Below are positions 1 through 8,788 of a DNA stretch of 39,105 nt, piece after piece (positions within the stretch are counted from its first letter, which is position 1; each line of letters begins with the position of its first letter). The stretch is from Gammaproteobacteria bacterium (GTDB lineage Bacteria > Pseudomonadota > Gammaproteobacteria > Steroidobacterales > PWYM01): NCBI GenBank assembly GCA_020832005.1, contig JAFIFN010000022.1:1-39105 (forward strand), written 5' to 3'. Made by a program: the position numbers and the translations under genes. The notes beneath the pieces are model-generated. The model saw only the letters and a list, made by a program, of their open reading frames with translations, searched no databases and was not told where the DNA came from.

Positions 1-965
1 CTGACAAGCTGCGCTATCACCGCATCATCATCATGACCGACGCTGACGTCGATGGATCCCACATCCGCACGCTGTTGCTGACGTTCTTCTATCGCCAGAT
101 GCCGGAGCTGATCGAGCGCGGACACGTCTACATCGCCCAGCCGCCGCTCTACAAGGTCAAGCGTGGCAAGCAGGAGTACTACGTCAAGGACGACAACGAA
201 CTCAATCGCCTGCTGCTGAGCACGGCACTCGAGAACTCCGCGCTGCACGTTGCCGCCGATGCGCCTGCGATCTCGGCCGAAGCATTGACGCGCCTGGCAA
301 CGCAATACATGGAGATCAATGCGATCATTCAGCGCCTTGCGCGACGCTACGATGAACGCATCCTGCGCGAACTCATGTGGATGCGGCCGGTGCCGGCAGA
401 GGGCGTGGACAGCCCCGACTACATGCGCGAGTGGGTGGCCGAACTGGCTGCGCGTCTGGCCCGTGACAACGGCGCCAGTGCTCGATATGCAATTGATTTA
501 CAAAAAGATATTGAGAATCCTGCGGCCTATCAGCTGCTGGTTCACCGCACCCATCACGGCGTCACGATGACCCGCAGCATCCAGCGCGAGTTCTTTGAGT
601 CCGGTGAGTACCGGCGCATCGCCACGCTGGGGCGCGAAATGGCCGAACTCATCGGTGAGGGGGCGCATGTGCGCCGCGGTGAGCAGGTCCAGCCGGTTGC
701 CAGTTTCCCCGAGGCCGTCAACTGGCTGATGGACCAGGCCAAGCGCGGGCAGAACATCCAGCGCTACAAGGGCCTGGGCGAGATGAACCCTGACCAGCTC
801 TGGGACACCACGGTCAATCCGGAAACCCGGCGGCTGATGCAGGTCAAGATCGAGGACGCCGTGGCCGCTGATGAAATCTTCACCACATTGATGGGAGACC
901 ATGTTGAGCCGCGCCGGGCGTTCATTGAAAAAAACGCCCTGTCGGTGGCGAACCTGGATATCTGA
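1..965 (+). CDS. gyrB: DNA gyrase subunit B, C-terminal part (5' end outside window)
   Basis: This is the last ~320 residues of the gyrase subunit that carries the ATPase and TOPRIM domains; with GyrA it introduces negative supercoils. The frame is open from base 3 to the TGA at 963-965, so the start lies upstream of the window. The TOPRIM metal motif DADVDG and the following [14 protein letters not shown] are near the beginning, and the conserved [14 protein letters not shown] is near nt 762-805. Between them lies a long extra segment of the kind found in gammaproteobacterial GyrB. Codons around nt 484-523 are strikingly AT-rich compared with the rest of the gene, although the frame stays open. 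Identification is secure. Confidence 0.98.
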   Translation, partial: DKLRYHRIIIMTDADVDGSHIRTLLLTFFYRQMPELIERGHVYIAQPPLYKVKRGKQEYYVKDDNELNRLLLSTALENSALHVAADAPAISAEALTRLATQYMEINAIIQRLARRYDERILRELMWMRPVPAEGVDSPDYMREWVAELAARLARDNGASARYAIDLQKDIENPAAYQLLVHRTHHGVTMTRSIQREFFESGEYRRIATLGREMAELIGEGAHVRRGEQVQPVASFPEAVNWLMDQAKRGQNIQRYKGLGEMNPDQLWDTTVNPETRRLMQVKIEDAVAADEIFTTLMGDHVEPRRAFIEKNALSVANLDI

Positions 966-1026
966 TCCCCGGAATTAGTTCCGCGACTGCCCAGTGCCTT
1001 CGCACCGCGCGTTCATCTGGTGATCA

Positions 1027-1054
1027 ACTGGCCGGCTTTCGGCTGCCGGCCAGT
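1027..1054. terminator. GC-rich hairpin after gyrB
   Basis: A perfect 10-bp inverted repeat (ACTGGCCGGC, 8-nt loop, GCCGGCCAGT) lies about 60 bp past the gyrB stop. It has no following T-run, so it is either a weak or factor-assisted terminator or an mRNA 3'-end stabiliser. The remaining ~100 bp before the next gene shows no convincing promoter. Confidence 0.4.
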
Positions 1055-1153
1055 CCAACTTGTGGGTATCTTGCGGTTATGGACTCGGCTGTCCTGCGCC
1101 ACGCGGCAGTTACCGCGTAGACGTTTTGCGTGTATTACCCACAGGGGAGTTCC

Positions 1154-2152
1154 ATGACCAAATCGATTCATCTGAGCCGTCGCGATGCACTGAGGCTCAC
1201 CGCCACAGGCGCAGCCGGTCTGCTCGTCCCGGCCGCGGCCGCGGCCACGTCCTCGCTCGTCGTCAACCCGGAAGCCACCCCGCAAAGCGGCTCGCTGCCG
1301 TATCGCGATCCGATCTGGAACCGCGAGACCTTCGCGAAGATTCAGGCCGACACCAATCCCGAGAAGGAGAAGGTCGGCTGGTATGCCGGCAAGGTCATCG
1401 GTGTGCGCGACGGCGAACCCCTGCGTGAGCTGTTCGGTTTCGAGGGCTTCTCGGTGGCGCGCATGTTGCCGCAGAACGAAGATGGCAGCTGGCGCAAGCT
1501 GCTTCGCGAGGTCGGTTTCTATCGTGACCTTCGCACCGGGCGCCTGCTCGATGAGTGGGAGAACGTCTACACCGGTGAGACCGTCAAGATCGTGCCGATT
1601 GCCAATGATCCGTTCAACTTCACGATCAGCGAATACGTGCCCCAGCCGCCCGACTATGGCGGGCTGAATCCCGCGGAAACACCGAAGATTCCGCTGATTC
1701 TTCCCTGGACAGAGCGGGCCGGCAAGGTGCTGCTGAGCACCGACATCCACCTGTACTATCCCAGCGCGCTGCAGCCCGACAAGTGGCCCCGCGAGTCGCC
1801 GGGACCCATGACCCGTGTCTCCGAGCTGTTTCGCTACGTCTTCGATCCCGAAAAGCTCGCCGACGAGTCACGCACTGCCATCCCCTATATCGGCACCTGG
1901 GGCCGGGTCACGCCGTGGCTGCCGTGGATGCTGATGGACGGCGCGCCAGGCCACATTCTCTACTTCTGCGATATGGGCACGGCCGACTCGCTGGATGAGA
2001 TTCCGGAAGACATCGTGGCCCGCGCAGAGAGCATGGACCCGAAGTGGCTCTCGGCGCCCACCGAAGACTACGGTCCCTCGCTGTCGAGCCTCGAGAACTA
2101 CATGCTGACAGAGACGCCGGCACCCCCGCGCGACAGCGGCGACGACAAGTAA
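1154..2152 (+). CDS. DUF1838 family protein with Tat signal
   Basis: This 332-residue protein matches the DUF1838 family by its general pattern (GWYAGKV near the start of the domain, REVGFYRDLRTGRLLDEWEN in the middle); the function of the family is unknown to me. The N-terminus reads LSRRDALRLTATGAAGLL followed by an Ala-rich stretch, a typical twin-arginine signal peptide, so export to the periplasm by the Tat machinery encoded at 27781-29366 is likely. I chose ATG 1154 because AGGGGAG sits 6-12 nt upstream; an in-frame GTG at 1130 lacks this. It is a monocistronic-looking gene between gyrB and a hydrolase, flanked by hairpins on both sides. Confidence 0.88.
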   Translation: MTKSIHLSRRDALRLTATGAAGLLVPAAAAATSSLVVNPEATPQSGSLPYRDPIWNRETFAKIQADTNPEKEKVGWYAGKVIGVRDGEPLRELFGFEGFSVARMLPQNEDGSWRKLLREVGFYRDLRTGRLLDEWENVYTGETVKIVPIANDPFNFTISEYVPQPPDYGGLNPAETPKIPLILPWTERAGKVLLSTDIHLYYPSALQPDKWPRESPGPMTRVSELFRYVFDPEKLADESRTAIPYIGTWGRVTPWLPWMLMDGAPGHILYFCDMGTADSLDEIPEDIVARAESMDPKWLSAPTEDYGPSLSSLENYMLTETPAPPRDSGDDK

Positions 2153-2164
2153 CCCGGCCCGACA

Positions 2165-2203
2165 GCATGCACGGCACTGCCACTCGCGGGGTGCCGTGCA
2201 TGC
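2165..2203. terminator. 13-bp perfect inverted repeat after the DUF1838 gene
   Basis: GCATGCACGGCAC at 2165-2177 is exactly complementary to GTGCCGTGCATGC at 2191-2203, with a 13-nt loop; the pairing can extend outward through ACAG/CTGT with a small bulge. There is no T-run on either side. It probably ends the DUF1838 transcript or stabilises its 3' end, but it could also be a protein-binding palindrome in front of the hydrolase gene. Confidence 0.5.
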
Positions 2204-2265
2204 GGGCTGTCCGGGACACGGCGCCGGTCTGAGCCGCGCCGGTGCATGCTGGCCATGAGCCCGAC

Positions 2266-3216
2266 ATGATGCATATCTGCCGCCTCACCGCTTTAGTGTT
2301 CGCAGCCTCGACGCTTTTGTTCGCCTCACCGTCCCTGGCCGAACACGCCGTCCGCGTGCTCAACCCTGTCACGCTGCAGTTGCCTGATGAAGACCGCACG
2401 CTGACATTGCGAATCGCCCTGCCCGAAGGCGACGCGCCCGCCCCGGTGATCGTGTTCTCGCATGGCGCCAATTCATCGAAAGATCTCTATGACCTGATCG
2501 CCGACCACTGGGCCGCCCAGGGCTACGCGGTGCTCTCGCCGACCCACATCGATTCGGAGTCACTCGCGCTGGGCCTGGGTCCGGCAGATGGTCCGCGTAT
2601 TCTCGCCGCCCGCGTCCGTGACGTGGCTTTCCTGCTGACGCACGCCGACGAGGTGGCTGCTGTCGCTGGCGTGGAAGGCCGTCTCGACGTTCGCAGAAAG
2701 GTCGTCGCAGGGCACTCGTTCGGGGCACTCATCGCGATGGCCGTGGCCGGCGTGCCGCTGCTCGACCCCGCCAGCGGCGAGCGTCGCGATGTCACCGTAC
2801 CGGGTGTGTCCGCCGTGATTACGCTGCACGGTGTCGGTGATATCGCAGCACTCGCGCCGGAAGGCTGGCAGCGGGTTTCGGTGCCTGTATTCGCAGCCGG
2901 TGGCACCCATGATCCCGGTCTCACCGGCGACGGTATCCAGCGACCCTGGCGCTGGCGCATGGGCGCCTTCGACCTCACCAATGCGCAACCCCGCTACGCC
3001 CTGAGTCTCACCGAGGGTGATCACTATCTGGGGGGCCTGATCGGTCGCCTGAGCGCACCCGGCCCGGCCGATCATGAGGGCCTTGCCGCAATCCAGAAGC
3101 TCTCCAGCCTGTTCCTCGCGGCGGTGATTCGCGACGATGCTGATGCGCGCGCGAAGCTCGATGACCCGGCGCTGCCAGCGTCCATCACACCTCGCGCGAG
3201 GCTGGAACGCCGCTGA
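2266..3216 (+). CDS. Secreted alpha/beta hydrolase (dienelactone/PAF-acetylhydrolase-like)
   Basis: A 316-residue predicted serine hydrolase. Residues 1-25 form a signal peptide (hydrophobic LVFAASTLLFASPSLA), placing the enzyme in the periplasm or outside the cell. The fold signature is clear: VIVFSHG (oxyanion region, ~61-67), the nucleophile elbow GHSFG with Ser ~151, a candidate Asp in GGTHDPG and a candidate His in EGDHYLGG. The pattern fits the large dienelactone hydrolase / platelet-activating-factor acetylhydrolase group; the substrate cannot be read from sequence. The start is the tandem ATGATG at 2266; upstream GTG 2242 would put charged residues ahead of the signal. The stop lies one base from the stop of the convergent acyltransferase gene. 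Confidence 0.82.
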   Translation: MMHICRLTALVFAASTLLFASPSLAEHAVRVLNPVTLQLPDEDRTLTLRIALPEGDAPAPVIVFSHGANSSKDLYDLIADHWAAQGYAVLSPTHIDSESLALGLGPADGPRILAARVRDVAFLLTHADEVAAVAGVEGRLDVRRKVVAGHSFGALIAMAVAGVPLLDPASGERRDVTVPGVSAVITLHGVGDIAALAPEGWQRVSVPVFAAGGTHDPGLTGDGIQRPWRWRMGAFDLTNAQPRYALSLTEGDHYLGGLIGRLSAPGPADHEGLAAIQKLSSLFLAAVIRDDADARAKLDDPALPASITPRARLERR

Positions 3217-3217
3217 C

Positions 3218-3982
3218 TCAGCGACTGACTGCGCCGCGTCGCGGCGGTGGTTCCGCTTTCGGCAGTCCGGTGAGCTCGGCCACCCGACTCTCGATCCAAT
3301 CCTGCACCTGGGCGTTGATCTCGCGCACATCCCGGCCCACGGTATCGATCGGTGGGCCAATGACCATGCGCACCGTCCCGGGGCGCTTCAGCAACCCGCG
3401 CCTGGGCCAGACCACGCCGGCATTGTGCGCCACGGGCACCACAGGCAGCCCGTTCTTCTGTGCCAGCAACACCGCACTCAGGCCATACCGGCGCGTCTGA
3501 CCGACGGCGGTCCGGGTGCCCTCCGGAAAGATCATCACCCACAGGCCCTCACGAAGGCGCTCGCTGCCCTGGGCCACCACCTGGTCGACGGCGTTGCGGC
3601 CCCCTGCCCGATTGATGGCGATCGGGCGCAACCACTTCAGCGCCCAGCCGAATATCGGGATCCACATCAGCTCACGCTTGAGCACCCAGCACTGCGGGGG
3701 AAAAATCGTCAACTCCGCCAGCGTCTCGAAGGCCGAGCTGTGCTTGATCATGACCACGGTGTTGCGTTGGGGAAGATGTTCCAAACCCTCCACCTCGAAC
3801 CTGATGCCGCACAGCAGTCTCGCACCCGCCACGACCGTGGCTGCCCATGCACGCGCGACAGCGAAGCCCAGGCGATGCGAAAAACCGCCTACCAGCAACA
3901 CTCCCAGCGCGTACGGAATCCATGAAATGAGCAGCCAGCCGGTAAACACCAGCGAGCCCAGCCATTGTCGGATCGTGTTCAT
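3218..3982 (-). CDS. plsC: 1-acyl-sn-glycerol-3-phosphate acyltransferase
   Basis: A 254-residue membrane acyltransferase that adds the second acyl chain to lysophosphatidate in phospholipid synthesis. The N-terminus has hydrophobic segments (~10-55) for inner-membrane anchoring. The catalytic HX4D-type box is present as KHSSAFET (His with Glu in place of Asp, the variant common in proteobacterial PlsC), followed by FPEGTR, the glycerol-phosphate-binding block, and a VPVAHNAG segment. It lies just downstream of glyS on the same strand (32-bp gap), so it is probably the last gene of a glyQ-glyS-plsC transcript. An acyltransferase between gyrB and glyS also occurs in Pseudomonas-type origin regions, where a gmhB-type phosphatase usually sits between them; none is present here. 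Confidence 0.92.
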   Translation of the reverse strand: MNTIRQWLGSLVFTGWLLISWIPYALGVLLVGGFSHRLGFAVARAWAATVVAGARLLCGIRFEVEGLEHLPQRNTVVMIKHSSAFETLAELTIFPPQCWVLKRELMWIPIFGWALKWLRPIAINRAGGRNAVDQVVAQGSERLREGLWVMIFPEGTRTAVGQTRRYGLSAVLLAQKNGLPVVPVAHNAGVVWPRRGLLKRPGTVRMVIGPPIDTVGRDVREINAQVQDWIESRVAELTGLPKAEPPPRRGAVSR

Positions 3983-4014
3983 TGGCAGCGAGATGGCAGG
4001 TGCCGTGGGCGCAT

Positions 4015-6093
4015 CTAGCCGGGAAGACGGCCAAAATCAGCGACCCTGCAGAACTGCGCGCGCAGCTCCGCGAGCAGCGACAGCCGGTTGTCGCGCACGG
4101 CCGGGTCGTCATCCATCACCATGACCTCATCAAAGAAGCGATCGATAGGCGCGCGAAGCTGCGCAAGCGTGGCCATCAGGCTGGCGTAGTCATGCGCTTC
4201 GGCCGCTCGCTCCAGCGTGCCGCGCATCCCGGCCAGCGCGGTGGCCAACGCCTGCTCCGCCGGCGCGCGCAGCAAATCCGCGTCCACCGCATGCGGTGTG
4301 AACCCCTTGGCCTTGCGCAGCAGGTTGGCCACGCGCTTGTTCGCCGCCGCCAGGCTCGTCGCATCGTCCTGCGTCAGGAAATTCACCAGCGCATGGATAC
4401 GTCGGGCACAGTCCAGCGGCGAGACCGGGCGCATCGCCAGTACGGCATCGAGCACCTCCGAGGTCACGCCACCGGTGTCGTCCCGCTCGAGGTAGTAGCC
4501 TCGCAGACGCTCCATGATGTAATCCTGCAGTTCATCGGTCAGCGCGGGCGCAACGTCGACCGGTTGCCGTGCGGCCGCAGCACTCAGAGCCGCGTGCAGA
4601 TTCAGTTCTAGCTCGCCTTCGATGAGGATGCGCAACAGTCCCAATGCGGCGCGCCGCAGTCCGAACGGGTCGCGCGTGCCGCTTGGCTTCGCGCCAATGG
4701 CAAAGATGCCCGCCAGCGTGTCGAGTCTGTCGGCAATCGCCAATGCCCGACCGGTGCCGGTCTGCGGCAACGCATCGCCGGCAAACCGCGGCAGATACTG
4801 CTCCTCGATGGCCGCACAAACCTCGGCGTGCTCGCCATCATGCTGCGCGTAGTAACGCCCCATGCGCCCCTGCAATTCCGGAAACTCGCCGACCATCGCG
4901 CTGACGAGGTCGCACTTGGCGAGCACCGCCGCGCGCGCGGCCAGGTCCGGATCCGTGCCGATCTCGCTGGCCACCGCGCGTGCCGCTTCGGCCACACGTT
5001 CTGCCTTGGCTCCCAGCGAACCCAGCGCACGCTGGAAGATGATGGTATCGAGCTGGCTCCGACGTTCCTCGAGTCGCCGATTCCGATCCTGGTTGTAGAA
5101 AAACTCGGCGTCCGCAAGTCTGGGACGCACGACGCGCTCGTTGCCGGCGCGCACCTGTTCGGGCTCGCTGCTGCGGATGTTCGCGACAACGATGAAGCCC
5201 GACAGCAACGCCCCGTCGGCTCCGCGCAGCGGCAGATAGCGCTGGTGGCCCTGAAGGGTGGCCACCAGCACCTCGGGTGGCAGCGCGAGGTAGCGAGACT
5301 CGAACTGCGCGACCAGCGGCACCGGCCACTCCACCAGCGCGGTGATCTCGTCGATCAGTGCCGCATCCGATACCAGCTCGCCGCCGAGCTGTTGCGCGCA
5401 TGCCTGGCAGTCTTCGAGCAGCCGCTGGCGTCGGCGCGCGAAGTCCGCGATCACCAGCCCTTGGGCTTCGAGCAGGGATTCGTAGGCTGCCGGATGCTCG
5501 ATAGTCAGCGCGCCGGGCGCCATGAAACGATGGCCGTAGGTCTTTCGGTCAGCCTTTATGCCGAAAAGCTTGCCCGCCACCACCGAATCCCCGTGCAGCA
5601 TCACCACCCAGTGCACGGGTCGCACGAACTCGGCGTCGTGGTTACCCCAGCGCATCCGCTTCGGAATGGGCAGCTGTGTCACCGCTGCGCGCGCGATCTC
5701 GGGCAGCAGTATTTCGCTTGCCTTGCCTGCGATCCGGGCGCGGTGGATCAGCCACGCGCCCTTGTCCGTGTCGAGTTGCTGCAACGCCGAGACCGGTACG
5801 CCACAGCCCTCGGCGAAGGCCTCCGCGGCACGGGTCGGCGCCCCGCTGTCATCGAAGGCGACGCGCACGGGCGGTCCGCGCTTCTCGATCGCCTGGTCGG
5901 GCTGGGATTGCGACAGAGCGCTGACCAGTACCGCAAGCCGGCGCGGCGTGGCAAACCCGCGCACCTCGCCGTGCGCAAGGCCCGCTGAGTCGAGTCCGGC
6001 GGTAAAGCCCTCGACCAGCGCTGCGGACAATGAGGCCAATGCCTTGGGCGGCAATTCCTCGGTGCCGATCTCGAGCAGGAAATCCTCAGCCAT
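4015..6093 (-). CDS. glyS: Glycyl-tRNA synthetase, beta subunit
   Basis: A 692-residue subunit of the heterotetrameric (alpha2beta2) bacterial glycyl-tRNA synthetase. GlyS carries the tRNA-binding part while GlyQ holds the aminoacylation site. The amino-terminal [12 protein letters not shown] block is diagnostic, and the internal [11 protein letters not shown] and FFYNQDR segments are typical of the family; length matches (about 690). The ATG at 6091-6093 overlaps the end of glyQ by 8 bp, so translation is likely coupled, which suits a 1:1 complex. Identification is secure. Confidence 0.97.
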   Translation of the reverse strand: MAEDFLLEIGTEELPPKALASLSAALVEGFTAGLDSAGLAHGEVRGFATPRRLAVLVSALSQSQPDQAIEKRGPPVRVAFDDSGAPTRAAEAFAEGCGVPVSALQQLDTDKGAWLIHRARIAGKASEILLPEIARAAVTQLPIPKRMRWGNHDAEFVRPVHWVVMLHGDSVVAGKLFGIKADRKTYGHRFMAPGALTIEHPAAYESLLEAQGLVIADFARRRQRLLEDCQACAQQLGGELVSDAALIDEITALVEWPVPLVAQFESRYLALPPEVLVATLQGHQRYLPLRGADGALLSGFIVVANIRSSEPEQVRAGNERVVRPRLADAEFFYNQDRNRRLEERRSQLDTIIFQRALGSLGAKAERVAEAARAVASEIGTDPDLAARAAVLAKCDLVSAMVGEFPELQGRMGRYYAQHDGEHAEVCAAIEEQYLPRFAGDALPQTGTGRALAIADRLDTLAGIFAIGAKPSGTRDPFGLRRAALGLLRILIEGELELNLHAALSAAAARQPVDVAPALTDELQDYIMERLRGYYLERDDTGGVTSEVLDAVLAMRPVSPLDCARRIHALVNFLTQDDATSLAAANKRVANLLRKAKGFTPHAVDADLLRAPAEQALATALAGMRGTLERAAEAHDYASLMATLAQLRAPIDRFFDEVMVMDDDPAVRDNRLSLLAELRAQFCRVADFGRLPG

Positions 6094-7006
6094 TGGCGCG
6101 CTCCAGCATCGGAAAGCCCAGCGCCTCGCGGCTGGCGTAATAGGCTTCGGCCACCGCGCGGGCCATCGTGCGGACCCGCAGGATATAGCCCTGGCGCTCG
6201 GTCACGGAGATCGCCTGGCGGGCATCGAGCAGGTTGAAGTGATGCGAGGCCTTGAGCATCTGCTCGTAGGCCGGCAGTGACAGCCCCTGCTCGATCAGGG
6301 CCCGGCAGGCGCCTTCGTTGTCGTCAAAACGGGCAAACAATCCGGCAGTGTCGGCATGTTCGAAGTTGTAGCGTGACTGCTCGACTTCGTTCTGGTGATA
6401 GACGTCGCCATAGGTGACCGGCCCTGAGGGCCCTTCGGCCCACAGCAGGTCGAAAACACTCTCCACACCCTGCAGATACATCGCGATGCGTTCCAGGCCG
6501 TAGGTGATCTCGCCGGTCACGGGCCGACAGTCCAGCCCCCCCACCTGTTGGAAGTAAGTGAACTGGGTGACTTCCATGCCATTGAGCCAGACTTCCCAGC
6601 CCAGGCCCCAGGCGCCAAGCGTCGGAGATTCCCAGTTGTCCTCGACCAGCCGCACATCGTGTACCCGGGCATCGACGCCAAGCGCTTTCAGGGAATCGAG
6701 GTAGCGCTCGATGATGTCGTCAGGCGACGGTTTCAGCACCACCTGGAACTGGTAGTAATGCTGCAGCCGGAACGGATTGTCCCCATAGCGACCATCCGTG
6801 GGTCGACGGCTCGGCTGCACATACGCCGCGCGCCAGGGCTCGGGACCGAGGCTGCGCAGAAACGTGGCCGCGTGGAACGTCCCCGCGCCCATCTCCATAT
6901 CATAGGGCTGGAGCACGACACAGCCCTGTCCGGCCCAGTATTGCTGCAGCGCGAAAATCAGGTCCTGGAAGCTCCGGGGCGCGCCCTTCATGCCCGGCTG
7001 GCTCAT
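6086..7006 (-). CDS. glyQ: Glycyl-tRNA synthetase, alpha subunit
   Basis: A 306-residue class II aminoacyl-tRNA synthetase subunit that activates glycine. Diagnostic blocks are [17 protein letters not shown] at the N-terminus, [15 protein letters not shown] (motif region), [18 protein letters not shown] and the [19 protein letters not shown] segment. The start ATG at 7004-7006 has AGGAG 8 nt upstream on the minus strand. It is the first gene of the glyQ-glyS(-plsC) unit and is transcribed away from glnA from a shared intergenic region. Length is normal. Confidence 0.97.
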   Translation of the reverse strand: MSQPGMKGAPRSFQDLIFALQQYWAGQGCVVLQPYDMEMGAGTFHAATFLRSLGPEPWRAAYVQPSRRPTDGRYGDNPFRLQHYYQFQVVLKPSPDDIIERYLDSLKALGVDARVHDVRLVEDNWESPTLGAWGLGWEVWLNGMEVTQFTYFQQVGGLDCRPVTGEITYGLERIAMYLQGVESVFDLLWAEGPSGPVTYGDVYHQNEVEQSRYNFEHADTAGLFARFDDNEGACRALIEQGLSLPAYEQMLKASHHFNLLDARQAISVTERQGYILRVRTMARAVAEAYYASREALGFPMLERANG

Positions 7007-7022
7007 GCACGATCTCCTGCCT

Positions 7023-7052
7023 CGCCAGTGCCGGCGCTGAGCCGGTCTGGCG
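7023..7052 (-). promoter_or_regulatory. Hairpin in the glyQ leader
   Basis: CGCCAG at 7023-7028 pairs with CTGGCG at 7047-7052, and inside it CCGGC (7031-7035) pairs with GCCGG (7041-7045), leaving a 5-nt loop and a small internal bulge. It lies directly ahead of the glyQ Shine-Dalgarno sequence in the minus-strand transcript. It could modulate translation or mRNA stability; no T-box or known riboswitch pattern is visible. Confidence 0.45.
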
Positions 7053-7110
7053 GGGTTACGCGAAAAAAGGGTGCGTCGACGACGTCTGTGCGTACTTTAG
7101 ACGCGGGGGA

Positions 7111-7116
7111 AGTATA
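7111..7116 (-). promoter_or_regulatory. Probable sigma-70 -10 box for glyQ
   Basis: On the minus strand this reads TATACT, a five-of-six match to TATAAT, about 105 bp upstream of the glyQ start. The -35 region (around TGGGCG with an optimal spacer) is poor, so the assignment rests on the -10 alone. Confidence 0.4.
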
Positions 7117-7162
7117 CCGACCTCGCCGCATCACGCCCATTTCCGAACATCACCAGCCCATG

Positions 7163-7179
7163 CGCACCAAATAAGTGCA
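7163..7179 (+). promoter_or_regulatory. NtrC-type site 1 upstream of glnA
   Basis: CGCACCAAATAAGTGCA contains GCAC-N7-GTGC, the spacing of the NtrC dyad TGCACC-N5-GGTGCA. Its centre (7171) is about 130 bp upstream of the predicted sigma-54 start and exactly 32 bp from the centre of site 2, about three helical turns. Confidence 0.65.
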
Positions 7180-7194
7180 CGCCGCGCACGGTAT

Positions 7195-7211
7195 TGCACT
7201 ACCATGGTGCG
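7195..7211 (+). promoter_or_regulatory. NtrC-type site 2 upstream of glnA (best match)
   Basis: TGCACTACCATGGTGCG is a near-copy of the classical enteric NtrC enhancer site (TGCACTAAAATGGTGCA in E. coli glnA, from memory). Its centre at 7203 lies about 98 bp upstream of the predicted start. This is the strongest of the three dyads. Confidence 0.82.
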
Positions 7212-7214
7212 CCC

Positions 7215-7231
7215 TGGACCGCATTGGTGCA
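7215..7231 (+). promoter_or_regulatory. NtrC-type site 3 upstream of glnA
   Basis: TGGACCGCATTGGTGCA matches the consensus TGCACC-N5-GGTGCA at all but one defined position. Its centre at 7223 is 20 bp (two turns) downstream of site 2 and about 78 bp upstream of the predicted start, so three dimers could bind one face of the DNA. Confidence 0.6.
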
Positions 7232-7274
7232 GGATCGTCTGGGGAAACGCAGCTATTCAGCGGGGTTTCGTCCT

Positions 7275-7290
7275 TGGCACGAACCATGCA
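7275..7290 (+). promoter_or_regulatory. Sigma-54 (-24/-12) promoter of glnA
   Basis: TGGCACGAACCATGCA matches the RpoN consensus TGGCACG-N4-TTGCW at every position except one T, with GG and GC exactly 12 bp apart. Taking C7289 as -12 puts the start of transcription near 7301, about 70 nt before the glnA ATG. The three NtrC-type dyads upstream make it a standard enhancer-dependent promoter. Confidence 0.88.
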
Positions 7291-7370
7291 CTAATTTCGT
7301 GCCCGAGGTGTCCGGTCCATGCTGACCGGGCCGCTGCATTGTTCTATCTATAACACTGGAGGAATTCGCA

Positions 7371-8780
7371 ATGAGTCCCGCTGACGTACTCAGCCTGATC
7401 AAAGAAAAAGAGGTCAAGTTCGTCGACCTCAGGTTTACGGACACCAAGGGCAAGGAACAGCACGTCACCGTGCCCCATCACAAGGTCGACGACGAGCTGT
7501 TCGAGGACGGCAAGATGTTTGACGGCTCATCGATTGCCGGCTGGAAGGCGATCAACGAGTCCGACATGATCCTGATGCCGGATTCCAGCACGGCTGTACT
7601 GGATATCTTTTCTGAAGAGCTGACGCTGAATCTGCGCTGCGACGTCATCGAGCCCTCGACGATGCAGGGCTATGCCCGTGATCCGCGTTCATGCGCCAAG
7701 CGCGCCGAGGCCTATCTGAAGTCCACCGGCATCGCCGATGTGGCCTACTTCGGCCCGGAAAACGAATTCTTCATCTTCGACGACGTGCGCTGGGCCTCCG
7801 ACATCCGCGGCTCGCATTACAAGGTCGACTCCTCGGAGGCCGGCTGGAACTCAGAGAAGGTGTTCGAAGACGGCAACCTGGGCCATCGCCCGACGGTGAA
7901 GGGCGGCTACTTCCCCGTGCCGCCAGTGGACTCGCTGCACGATATCCGCTCGGCGATGTGTCTGGCGCTCGAGGAAATGGGTCTGGTCGCAGAGGTGCAT
8001 CACCACGAGGTCGCCACCGCAGGCCAGTGTGAAATCGGTGTGGGCTTCAACTCGCTGGTCAACAAGGCCGACGAGGTGCAGATCCTCAAGTACGTCGTGC
8101 AGAACGTCGCCCACAGCTACGGCAAGACCGCGACATTCATGCCCAAGCCGCTGGTCGGCGACAATGGCAACGGCATGCACGTGCACATGTCGCTGGGCAA
8201 GGACGGCAAGAACCTGTTCACTGGTGACGGCTACGGCGGGCTCTCGGAGACCGCGCTGTACTACATCGGCGGAATCATCAAGCATGCGCGCGCCATCAAC
8301 GCGTTCACGAATGCCAGCACCAACAGCTACAAGCGCCTGGTGCCTGGCTTCGAAGCCCCGGTGATCCTCGCCTACTCGGCGCGTAATCGCTCGGCCTCGA
8401 TCCGTGTGCCCTACATCGCCAATCCCAAGGGTCGGCGTATCGAGGTGCGCTTCCCGGATTCGACCGCCAACCCTTACTTCGCCTTTACGGCATTGATGAT
8501 GGCCGGTCTGGACGGCATCCGGAACAAGATCCACCCGGGTGATGCCATGGACAAGGACCTCTACGATCTGCCGCCCGAAGAGGAGAAGGGCCTGGCGACC
8601 GTGTGCTTTGCCCTCGACCAGGCGCTCGATGCGCTGGACAAGGATCGCGAGTTCCTCAAGCACGGTGACGTCATGACCGACGAGCTCATCGATGGCTACC
8701 TGGCACTCAAGGGCGCGGACGTGCAGCGCCTGCGCATGACCACCCATCCGGTGGAATTCGATATGTACTACAGCCTGTAA
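7371..8780 (+). CDS. glnA: Glutamine synthetase, type I (GSI-beta)
   Basis: A 469-residue cytoplasmic dodecameric enzyme that makes glutamine from glutamate, ammonia and ATP, the main ammonium-assimilation step. Visible signatures are the beta-grasp block [17 protein letters not shown], the catalytic ENEFFIFD (metal-binding Glu), [14 protein letters not shown], and [10 protein letters not shown]. Tyr398, in [11 protein letters not shown]-like context ([12 protein letters not shown]), corresponds to the adenylylation tyrosine of enteric GS, so GlnE/GlnB control of activity is expected. The ATG follows TGGAGGA at 7357-7363. Transcription is predicted from the sigma-54 promoter at 7275-7290 under NtrC. 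Length and motifs are normal. Confidence 0.98.
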   Translation: MSPADVLSLIKEKEVKFVDLRFTDTKGKEQHVTVPHHKVDDELFEDGKMFDGSSIAGWKAINESDMILMPDSSTAVLDIFSEELTLNLRCDVIEPSTMQGYARDPRSCAKRAEAYLKSTGIADVAYFGPENEFFIFDDVRWASDIRGSHYKVDSSEAGWNSEKVFEDGNLGHRPTVKGGYFPVPPVDSLHDIRSAMCLALEEMGLVAEVHHHEVATAGQCEIGVGFNSLVNKADEVQILKYVVQNVAHSYGKTATFMPKPLVGDNGNGMHVHMSLGKDGKNLFTGDGYGGLSETALYYIGGIIKHARAINAFTNASTNSYKRLVPGFEAPVILAYSARNRSASIRVPYIANPKGRRIEVRFPDSTANPYFAFTALMMAGLDGIRNKIHPGDAMDKDLYDLPPEEEKGLATVCFALDQALDALDKDREFLKHGDVMTDELIDGYLALKGADVQRLRMTTHPVEFDMYYSL

Positions 8781-8788
8781 TGGCCGAT

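Larger units (their letters stand above)
7007..7370. other. Divergent control region between glyQ and glnA
   Basis: This 364-bp non-coding stretch is the longest gene-free gap of the window. From left to right it holds the glyQ ribosome-binding site, a strong hairpin in the glyQ leader, a probable glyQ -10 box, three NtrC-type sites, a sigma-54 promoter, about 70 nt of glnA leader and the glnA ribosome-binding site (TGGAGGA, 7357-7363). I see no small ORF with a plausible start in it. Confidence 0.85.

Noticed and set aside
1101-1118. ACGCGG/CCGCGT hairpin before the DUF1838 gene
   Set aside because: Six-bp arms in GC-rich DNA are expected by chance, and nothing around it suggests a function.
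4828-5988. Long plus-strand open frame opposite glyS
   Set aside because: GC-rich antisense shadow of a secure glyS; no family similarity, signal or ribosome-binding site.
7349-7354. TATAAC as a sigma-70 -10 box for glnA
   Set aside because: A start there would fall at or inside the ribosome-binding site; the sigma-54 element explains the gene better.
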